This document shows, piece after piece, positions 52,472 to 61,600 of a stretch of 64,000 nucleotides of DNA (its first letter is position 1; each line of letters begins with the position of its first letter). The stretch covers positions 496,001 to 560,000 of the forward strand of contig NZ_SHKR01000015.1 of NCBI RefSeq assembly GCF_004217145.1, given 5' to 3'. Under the pieces are notes generated by a model that was not told where the DNA came from, ran no database searches, and worked only from the letters and a program-made list of their open reading frames with translations. The stretch is from Kribbella rubisoli (lineage in GTDB: Bacteria; Actinomycetota; Actinomycetes; Propionibacteriales; Kribbellaceae). The translations under genes were made by a program, and so were the position numbers.

Positions 52472-53520
52472 AGACCACCCAGTACTTTCGCGGCCAGCTG
52501 GAACCTGTCGGCGAGGGCGCCGATCTTGATCGTCGCCACGAAGGCATCGGCTGTCGCCGGAACCGACGTGTCACCGAACACCTGGCGCAGCGGGAAGCGC
52601 AGCATCTGCAGGGCGAACTCGGCGGAGTCGACGGATGCGCCCATGTTGGTTGCGGCGATGTTGATCATGTCCTGGTTGAGCTTCTTCATGTTGATGACGC
52701 CCGGTGCGCCCGGCCGGAACGGCACCGGCACCGTGACGTCCTGGCCACCGGACTTGATCGGACCGTTGTTCGGAGCAGCCACATCCCGGACCGTCACGAC
52801 CGCGGTCTGCTGGGCCGGATCGGCGCCCGGGTCGAGCCGCACGCCGAACTGGATGCCGGACCGAGGTTCCTCGAGGTGTACGACGGCAGGGACACCGTCG
52901 AACAGCACCAGCAGAACGGCCGGCGCGAGTCGCTCCATCCGGAGCAACCGGACCCGGTCCGGACTCGTGTCCATATCAGGGATGGTCTGGTCGTCCGGGC
53001 GCGTGTCCGTCGCATAGGCGCGGACGTGCAGACCCGGCCACCCCGACACGAGGCGCGAACGCAGCAGGAAGCCGCTGATCTGACCCCCGGCGCCGATCGG
53101 TCGTCCTTCGGCGTCCACGGCCGGGGCGTCCGAATCCTTCATCCGTACCAGGCGTTCCGCTGCATCGACCTCGTCGCGCACGGTCCGGTACAGCTCGGCC
53201 AATTGGATGCGGTCCGCGGCATTGACCGTGCTCGCGCTCAATGCGCCCTCGACAAGGGCGTCCGTCGCGTTGCGGTCGAGGTAGAAGAAGCGGATCGTCT
53301 CGGCCGGGATCAGCTCGGCGTCCGGTACCAGATAGCTGAACGGCACGCCCTGGAGCAGACGCAGCTGGGCCAGGAACCGGACGATCTCCGCGGGTACGAC
53401 GCCGTCCGGCCTGATGCCGTCCTCGACGCCGTCGGGGCGGGGGAGCTGGGTGAGGGTCAGGGCCAGCGTTCCGACGGTCGCCTTCATCGCATCGACGTAG
53501 GTCTTGGTCTGCAGTTCCAT
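52468..53520 (-). CDS. Uncharacterised 350-aa protein
   Basis: A soluble protein with no recognised domain. It contains SYLVPDAELIPAETIRFFYLDRNATDALVEGALS, a distinctive segment (here in one stretch around residues 62-95, ending ...GALS) rich in aromatic residues, and a C-terminal helical part (MINIAATNMGASVDSAEFALQ is split by a turn). GGAGGA precedes the ATG. It is coupled to the gene upstream (one-base gap) and to that downstream (four-base overlap), so the three products are probably made in fixed ratio. Confidence 0.7.
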   Translation of the reverse strand: MELQTKTYVDAMKATVGTLALTLTQLPRPDGVEDGIRPDGVVPAEIVRFLAQLRLLQGVPFSYLVPDAELIPAETIRFFYLDRNATDALVEGALSASTVNAADRIQLAELYRTVRDEVDAAERLVRMKDSDAPAVDAEGRPIGAGGQISGFLLRSRLVSGWPGLHVRAYATDTRPDDQTIPDMDTSPDRVRLLRMERLAPAVLLVLFDGVPAVVHLEEPRSGIQFGVRLDPGADPAQQTAVVTVRDVAAPNNGPIKSGGQDVTVPVPFRPGAPGVINMKKLNQDMINIAATNMGASVDSAEFALQMLRFPLRQVFGDTSVPATADAFVATIKIGALADRFQLAAKVLGGL

Positions 53521-53521
53521 G

Positions 53522-55504
53522 TCAGTCCTCCGGCCCGTTGATCCGCGCCCGGGCAGCGGCTTCGCCGATCAACCGGTCGAGCGTGTCCTTCTTCCGGCCG
53601 CGCCGGGGCTTCTGGCCGTGCGGCGGCGCCTCGGTCGCCTTCAACGCACTCATCACCAGATCGTCGACCCGGAGGCCGAGGGTGTTGTTCAACGCCAGCA
53701 GGGAGGCCTTGTCGCCGGCCGCCGGGATCGTCGGTGCCTCCTGTGTCTGCACCGGCACGGTTGCGAGGCCGTCGACGCCGTAGGCCTTGGTGATCGCCAT
53801 CAGCCGGTCGGCATCGAGGCCGAGGCCGGCCAGTACGTCGGACGTCTGGAGCTGCAGGAGCTCGGCCGGCATCCGCGCGGCCGTGACGGCGGGGGCCGAT
53901 GGGCCGAGAGCATCGGCCGGCAGGGTGACGAAGGCATCGACGACGACGGTACGCACGAGGTCTTCGAGCGCGTTGCGGCCGCTCGCAGCGCCGAGGCCGA
54001 GTCCGGTCACGACCGAGCTTGCCAACGCGTCGGCGAGTTCGCGGGCCCGCGCGGCGCCGAACAGCTCGCGGCGCCACTGCATCAACTGCGCGACCAGGGT
54101 CGGCTTGTTCAGCGTCAGCAACCGGCCGATCTCGAACAGCGCCGCGAGCGAGATGTCCTCCCGGCCGTCCGGCACCACCTTCCGCAGCTGGTCGCCGGTG
54201 TGGGCGAGAGGAAGGACGCCCTGCACGGCTTCGGCACGCACGGTCGGCTGCGGCGTGAGCGGACCGCGGTACCAGGAACGACTTGCTTCGCCGCGTCGGG
54301 TGCGATGGGCGAGGGAGATGTGCCCGGTCGCCGCGACCTCCAGATTCGGGGGCGCGGTCGTTTCGTCCACGGTGCCGAGCAGCCCCACGTCCAGGTTGTT
54401 CATCAACCGCTCGAAGCCGCCCTCGCCGGTACAGGTGAACTCCCAGGAAACCAGCACCGGGAATCGCAGCTTCCGGACGAGCACCTCGGCGAACCCGGCG
54501 TTGACGCCGGCCTTGTACGCGCTCGCGGTCTGGAAGTCGGCCGACCCGGCGACACCGTTGACGACCGGGCCGATGGCCCACGCGCCGGCTTTGCTCTCGA
54601 TGCCCTGCGCCGTACTGAAGGGCACGAGGCTGCCGGACTCGACTGCCTTCGCCACGCCCTTGCCCTGGATCTGCAGCGCCGGCCCGAGCGTCATGGCGAT
54701 CTGGTCGATGGTGGCATCCGGAGCGGGCGCGAGCAGTTGCTGGTCGATGAGGTCGGTGGTGAGGGTGGCGTTGAAGGAGTGCGACGGCGCGGGTTCGGTC
54801 GGCAGCAGGACGTCGAGCTGGCGCTCGAGATTGATCAGGTACGCCGTGTATTTGAGCGGCTTGGCCTCCGCCCCCGCGCTCGCGGGCGCGGCCGGTTGCG
54901 GCAGCCGGCTGGACAGCACCACCGCGAGGAAACCGTCGTCGTCGCCGAGGGCGAGTTCGGTGTCGCGCAGATCCACCTTGCGGACATGGCACAGCAGGTC
55001 GAGCTCGTCGCGGCAGGGGAACACCTTGTCGACGATGTCCTGCCCGACCTCGAGATACTTCGCCTTCGGTACGTCGGCCTCCGGGCCCAGGTCGATGCCG
55101 GCCGACACACACCGCGAAGGATCGACGTCCGGCGACAACGTCCCTTCGCCGTCCGCGAGTACGACGAGCGCGAGCCACGGGGGCTGTTGCCCGGCCGGGC
55201 TGCCTGGGGCGGGGTTGCGTTCCCACGGCAGCGTGCGTCGCTTGATGACGATCTGGGGCAGTCGCTCGCGCCAGTCTCCCTCGGTCCCGGCCGGCGGGAA
55301 CGTCGACAGGATCTGGTCCGGCGGCAGCTTGTAGCGCGGGGCGTCGACGACCAGATGGAAGGCGGTGTCGTCGATCGGCACGGTCGCCGGGCCGTCGTGG
55401 GGAGTCTGAGCGATCACCTGCTGCGAGCCCGTCGCGGTGTAGGCGCCGGCCGGTAAGGCAGGACGCGCACTCGGGTACAGCTCGAAAAAGCCCGGAGTCG
55501 TCAC
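53522..55504 (-). CDS. Uncharacterised 660-aa protein
   Basis: A soluble protein of unknown family. It starts at a GTG overlapping the giant gene's stop by four bases. Segments such as RLPQIVIKRRTLPWERNP, WLALVVLADGEGTL and FPVLVSWEFTCTGEGGFERL suggest alternating beta and helical domains. The C terminus is basic (HGQKPRRGRKKDTLDRL). No signal peptide or membrane helix. Position and coupling link it to the giant DUF6603-like protein; one reasonable guess is that it binds that protein. Confidence 0.7.
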   Translation of the reverse strand: MTTPGFFELYPSARPALPAGAYTATGSQQVIAQTPHDGPATVPIDDTAFHLVVDAPRYKLPPDQILSTFPPAGTEGDWRERLPQIVIKRRTLPWERNPAPGSPAGQQPPWLALVVLADGEGTLSPDVDPSRCVSAGIDLGPEADVPKAKYLEVGQDIVDKVFPCRDELDLLCHVRKVDLRDTELALGDDDGFLAVVLSSRLPQPAAPASAGAEAKPLKYTAYLINLERQLDVLLPTEPAPSHSFNATLTTDLIDQQLLAPAPDATIDQIAMTLGPALQIQGKGVAKAVESGSLVPFSTAQGIESKAGAWAIGPVVNGVAGSADFQTASAYKAGVNAGFAEVLVRKLRFPVLVSWEFTCTGEGGFERLMNNLDVGLLGTVDETTAPPNLEVAATGHISLAHRTRRGEASRSWYRGPLTPQPTVRAEAVQGVLPLAHTGDQLRKVVPDGREDISLAALFEIGRLLTLNKPTLVAQLMQWRRELFGAARARELADALASSVVTGLGLGAASGRNALEDLVRTVVVDAFVTLPADALGPSAPAVTAARMPAELLQLQTSDVLAGLGLDADRLMAITKAYGVDGLATVPVQTQEAPTIPAAGDKASLLALNNTLGLRVDDLVMSALKATEAPPHGQKPRRGRKKDTLDRLIGEAAARARINGPED

Positions 55505-55602
55505 CGGCGTGCCCCCTTCTTCGCGGCTTTCTTCGCAGGCTTCTTCGCAGCCTTCTTGACGGCCTTCTTCGCAACCTTCTTGGTGACCTTCTTGGCGGTC
55601 TT
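55501..55602 (-). repeat. Lys/Ala-rich repeat coding for an H1-like tail
   Basis: The 3' end of the giant gene encodes repeated AKK/VKK units (for example AKKVTKKVAKKAVKKAAKK), then GARR and stop. It is highly basic and likely disordered, and suggests binding to DNA, RNA or an acidic polymer. Confidence 0.85.
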
Positions 55603-58600
55603 GCTGGGCTTGTCGTCGGCGGTATCGTCGCCGAGAGCGATGCTGACCTGCCGATCGCCGGGCCCGCCGACCAGCGGTTGCCGCACCGCCGCGGCGATCC
55701 CGGACCTGGCCAGCGATTCGGCCATCGCGACCGCATCGACAGACGTCCCTAGTACTCCGGCGAGCTGTCCCGTGCCGCAGCCCTCGACCGAGACCCGTGG
55801 ATTCGGGCCCTCGGTCTCGACCGCGTAGATCAGGATCGTCCGCACTCCGTCAACGAGGACCCGCGGCGGCTGCGGCGTACCGGTTGCGTCAAGCGACCGG
55901 ACCGCGTCGGCCAGGTTGATCGACACCTCGGCCGCCGCGTCGCCGCCGACCTGGTCGTCGATGACGACTGCGACTGCGCCGACCGGGTCGGTGAAAGCGG
56001 TGACCACGCGGGCCGCGGTTGCCAGTTCCCGTCCGCTGACCCAGCCGCCGTCGCCTCGCTCACGGTTGCCGGGCACTCTGCTGCCCTGAGCTGTGACGAC
56101 CACGCCGTCGCCGAGTGCGGCTCCCCAGCCCAGAGCAGGCAGCGACTGTCCGGCGTACCAGCCCGCGAAGGAGCCGCCCAGTGCGGCCGACTGTCCGAGT
56201 CCGACGACAATGACCCGTTCTGTTGCCATCGGCAACTCGACGTCGATCCGGGGCCCTTCCGACCCGACAATGCGATCGTCGAGCACCTGGCCACCGGCGG
56301 CGAGGCACAGGACCCGGGTCAGCACTCCGCCCGTCACACTCAGGACGTCGGGGTGCTTACCCGTCGGCCGATTCGCGATCGTCACCACCGCAAGCTCACC
56401 GTCATGCAGGATCGCTCCGCCCTTGGTGCTCTTGCCTGTCTTCGGCAGTCCAGCGACGAGACCCGCCGACATCGCGGCAAGGCGCTGCTGCGCAGCGGGC
56501 GTAGGCGCCGCGTTGGCGACGGCGCCGACCGCCTCCGACGCGAGCCGCGTCAGCGGTGTCACGCCGACGGCCGAGAGGGTCGGTCCGGCAGCCTGCGCCC
56601 GCCGCGGGATGAGGTGAAGCGCCATCTGGGTCTGGCCCACTGACGCGGCCTGAACGGTCGCGAGGCGCGGTGCAGCCAACGGTACGGCGGTGCCGCGGTC
56701 CCGCACCGTGGTCCTTACCGGCCGGTCGAGCGTCAACGTCATCGGGACGCCGAGCACGCTCTTCACCATCGGTGGCACCCGGCGCGGCGGCGTGGGGGAG
56801 CGGTCGACGACTGCGGTCACTTCCGTGGACACCGCGTCCGGGCTGTCGACGAGATCGTCGGCGAGCGAGCCGAACGTCGGCGCCGCCGCGCGTTCACCGC
56901 GCAGCGCGGCGACCGTCGTCCGTCCGTTGCCTGCGGCATCGAGTACGAGGGCGGCGCGGACGAACCGCTGATCGGCGCCCGGACTGCCGGCCACCAGGAC
57001 CTTCGCGGCGTCCTTCAGCGCCTTCGCTTCCGCGACCCGGCCGTCGGTCTGCCCGCGGTTGGTGATGAACGGGAGCGGTTTCCGCCCGGCCAGCGGCAGT
57101 TCGACCTGGTGATAGTTGATCGGCTTCGCGCCGGTGAACAGGCTGTCGGGCAGCCGAGTGTCGACGGTGAATCCGTCGCACCCGTTGACGGTGTCGCCGG
57201 CGGGAATGGTCTTCGCGTCCGGGTTCTGCGCCGGACCCCAGACGCCCTTCGGGAACTGGGCTGCCGGTCGCAGGGTCAGCCGGACAGCGTCCAGGCTGAA
57301 TGCCTGGTTCACGTCCGACGTCACCTTGACCGTGAGTGTCGAGTTCATCGTCGCGGCGTACATCGGGGCGACGCCGAGGCCAGGTGTGGCCACGGTCTCG
57401 GCGTGCGATCCGGCGGCGGAGGTGAGGGCGACCTGCTGACTCGGGACCGTGGTCACGAACGTCATCTGGAACTCGGGTACGACGCGGAACGGCAAGTCGG
57501 CGCTTCCGTCGGGCGGCTTGGCGACACCGCCCGAGTTCGGCGTACCGGACGTTCCGGCTGTCAGCGCGCCGCGGATGACGGCTGCCTGCACGACCTGGGC
57601 GTCCTTCTCGCCGCGAAGGTACTTCTGGGCGAAGTCGCCGGCCGACAGGGCCCGCTCGGCCGGGTCGGCCCGGTCGCCGAACGAGAACGGGATACCCACC
57701 CCGCAGATCGAGAAGTGTCCTTCGACGTGGATCGGCGGCCCGGACACGTTGACGTCGAAGCCGAGCGACACGTCGATGTCGATGCTGCCGAACAGCAGCC
57801 AGATGGTGATGCCGACCCGGGCTTCGGCGTACACGTCGATGTCGAAGAAGAACGGGTCGAAGAAGACGATGCCGTCGCCGCCGAAGTCCAGGGACGCGTG
57901 CGCCGGTCCCAGGTGAGCGGCGACGTGCATGCTGGCTCCGGCCATGATGGCCTCGGAGCACAACGCGAAGTACACGCCGCCTTCGACCTTGATGTTGCCG
58001 TTCGGCTGCCAACGCAGGCCGACCCGGGGCACCTCGGGATAGCCGTCGTGATGGAACCGCGGATGGTACCCGCCGACGGTGATCACGAACTGCCCGGCGT
58101 TCGGGCCCTTCCACCAGGTCTCGAACGCGAATCCACCCGTGAGCCGGACGGACTTGTCGAGCAGCCAAGAGTTCTCGGTGAGCTGGGCCTGGACCAGGAG
58201 GAGCCCTTCCTTGGTCGAGAACCTCGCGAGCAGCGCGAGCTCGATCGAGACCAGCGTGAGCACCGGCGTCGGGAGCAGCGCGCGGGCGAGTCCGAGGACG
58301 GCGATCTCGAGGCCGTCGCCGAACTGGACCGTCACAAGAATCTCTCCGGTGACCAGGACGAAGCTGGTAAAGCTGAGTCCGGCCGCGACCCAGTACTCGC
58401 CCCGGGCCGCAGGCACGATCGCGCGCATGTCCTGGAGTTGGCGCATCGGCTCGGGCGGCGGCCCGAACGCACGGAGCGCCTGCATGAACGGATGGGTGCC
58501 GATCTCGTCGATCGTCGGCGTGTGCAGGGCGCGGTTGATGCCGAAGCCGACGGCGATGCCGGTCACGAAGAACGCCGGCGGGCCGCCGATCGGGGCATGC

Positions 58601-61600
58601 AGGACCCCGAAGGCGAAGAACGAGGCGAACTCCTCGCCGCCGGGCGCGGTCGGGTGGGCGTAGCCGCCGAACATGTCGACCCGGTAGGTGCCGTAGCCGA
58701 TCTGGAGCATCCCGAGGTACTCGACGCCGCTGAGCGGGGCATCGAGCGGGAACTTCACCAAACCGCCGGCCAGGGTCAACGGGCCGAAGCTGGCTGCGAT
58801 CGCGAAACCGTCGACGTCGACCTCCCACGACGTCGGAGAGAACAGTGGCCGGGAGACGTGGTAGCTCAGCCGCAGCTTCTCGACCGCCGCGGTCAGACCG
58901 AGCAGCGACACCTGTCCGTCGAGGTAGAGGCTCACCATCTCCAGTTGCCGCGGGGTGAGGTTCTGCCGGTACGCGACCCCGAGGCCGACCTGTTCGAGGT
59001 ACACGGGCCCGAACGCGCGCTGGATCGGCAGGAACCACGGACCGTCGCCCTGACCTGCCTGCAAGGTGATTGCTACGCCAGTGCCGTGGTCCTGGACCGC
59101 GAGGGCCGGGCTGAACGCCGGCCGCGGTGGCGCGCCGCTGCCGCCCGCGTCCCGCATGATCCCTTTCGCGACGGCGTTCTCGCCGCCTCCGGACCCGAGC
59201 GGAACGGCAAGCCCGCCGAGCTCGACGTGTACGCCGCCGGCCAGATCCGGCACACCGCCACCGCCCAGAACGATGCTGCCGAACAGATGCAGCGCGACGG
59301 TTTCCAGCTTCAACCCGGCATCCACCAGCGGCCCGGTCGACTTGCCGAGACGAAGACCGACCCCGTTGATCGCGATCCCCGGTGCAGGTTCGATGCCGGC
59401 CCCGTTGACGCGCAGCAGGTCGAGCACGATGCCGGGAGAGGGGCGCGGGCCGGTGGGCGGCTCGATCCACGACGCATCCACCACGAGACGCAGGCTCAGC
59501 TCGCCGTCGGGGGTGAGGTCGATTCCCGCCTGGTCGGACGTTGACAGCGATACCCCGAGCACGCCGTCGGTGTTCGCGGCTCCGAACTCGAACTGACCCA
59601 CGGTGACCTTGGGAGCTGCCGTGGCGAACTCGTCGGCCAGCGTCAGCAGCTTTCCCGGCCAGCCGGACAGCACGTCGGGCAGCAGCCGCGGCGGGACGTC
59701 GTCGGTGAGGATCGAGCCCTCCAGGACGTCCTTGACCTTCAGGCCGCCGGTGCCGACGGCCTTGTCGAGAAGGTCCTGGATCTCTTGGACGCCGAGTACC
59801 CATCCGCCGACCAGGTCCAGCACGGCACTGATCGCGGCGAGCGCGACCGCTGTGGCGTTGGTGTCCTGCGCAACGTCACCTGTATTCGTCCGAGTGCTGA
59901 CGAGAACGCTCAGACCGTCCGCTTGCCGCCAGCGCCCCGCGAGTTCCCGATGACCGGCGGTGGTCGGGGACAGCGCGTCGAGCCCGAGCCCGACCTGGAT
60001 CTCCCAGCCGGATCCGGCGTCCGAGCCGGCCCGCACGAACGGCCGTACGATCGGTCCGTCCAGGTCGATGGTCGCCGGGCCGACGCCGGCCGACCACCCG
60101 GTCAAGCCGGTGGCGTCGAGGTCCATCGTGAGGTCGACGGCGTCGATGACGGGCAGGCCGGTCACGCTCGCCGACACCGAGACCGCCAGCGGGTTCGCAT
60201 GGATGACCGCTCGCGCGGCGCCGATGTCAACGGTCAGTACGCCGGCACCGGACAGTACGGCTGCATGCTCGCCCGCGGGCAGGTCCAGCAGCCGCACGAG
60301 CAGCGGATCGAGCGCGGCAACGCTCTCGGTGAGAAGCGAAGCGAGACGGGCACGAAGGTAGGCGGGCGGGTCAGCGGCCAACGCCTTCAACGCAGTCGAG
60401 TCGAAGACAGCAGGAGTTCCTGCGGCGAGAGCCAGGCCGCGACCCATCGCTCCGACCAGCTCGCCGATCTCGGTCCGTACGGCGTCTCCCGAGAGCGCGG
60501 CCAACTCGGTGAGAGCTCGGGGCAGTACCTCGACGACACCGGTCTGGAGCAGTGCCCCGAGTCCCGCTGTGTTCGGGTAGAGCTCGACGTCGGCGCCCGT
60601 CGCCGGGCGAAGGATCAGCCGTAGGGCGCCGCCGCCGACCAGCAGATGCGCGGCCCGGCGATGCTGCGGGGTCGTCGTACCGGCTGGACCGTCCGGCACC
60701 CCGAAGTACACCTCGATGCTCGGGCTGGGGGAGGTCCCTGACAAGGTCAGGCCGGCGGTGAAGCCGGCCGCGACCGAGGCAGGCAAGGCCAGCCACGACG
60801 TGACATCTACGGCGAGGGAGAGCACCGGACCCGATGATCCTGGCGTGGCGGTCACCGTGACGCCGTTGACGATCGGCCACTGACCGCGAGGGCTTGCCAC
60901 AAAGCCGAGGAAGGGCTTCAGCGACTCGAACAGGTTGATGACTTTGTCGGCGTCGAGCGGGCCGCCGGACACGACCGAGAGCTTCCCGGCCTCCCGGAAC
61001 CAGCGGGCCGGATCCTCGAACAGTCCGACCGGCGACGACATCGCCCGGAAACCCTGCGCGTCAGCGGCTTTCAGCATGCCGAGTGCGTCGGTGAGCGCCT
61101 CGAGCACCAGGCCGACCCGGCGATCGATCCGTCGCAGTCCCTCGAGCAGGATCCGGGTGGCCTCGGCGGGAACCGCAGTCATGGCGAGCTTGGCAAGACC
61201 ATCCAGATCGAGCGTCGGCAAGAGAGCTATCGGCGGTACGCCGGGGGGCCGGAGCAGCTGGACCCGCAGCGGAGCGGTCTCGATCGACAACGCGAAGGCA
61301 TCAGCGACCGGATCGCCCAGGCCGAATGCCGCCGTCGGGCGGCCGGAGCTGTCGAAGTCGACGGTCGCGTGACAGGCAAGGAGACCGTCGTTCGCCGCCG
61401 CGGTGAAGCCGACGGTGCGCGCGGCGAGATCGGCTGCGACGGTGACGGGGCCGGACGCAACCCGAACGCTGTCACCGGTCACAGTCATTCCGGGAACGAT
61501 GGCGGCGAGGGCGTCCAGCAAGGCTGTCCGGCTGGTCGCCTGCGCGGCCAATGCGGCCACATGCCCGCGCGGATCATGCAGGAGATGCAGGAGGGCGTCG

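Noticed and set aside
56894-59803. Long minus-strand frame inside the giant gene, and a plus-strand frame at 57109-59544
   Set aside because: Both are alternate frames of the giant DUF6603-like gene, typical of high-GC DNA, Arg-rich and motif-free.
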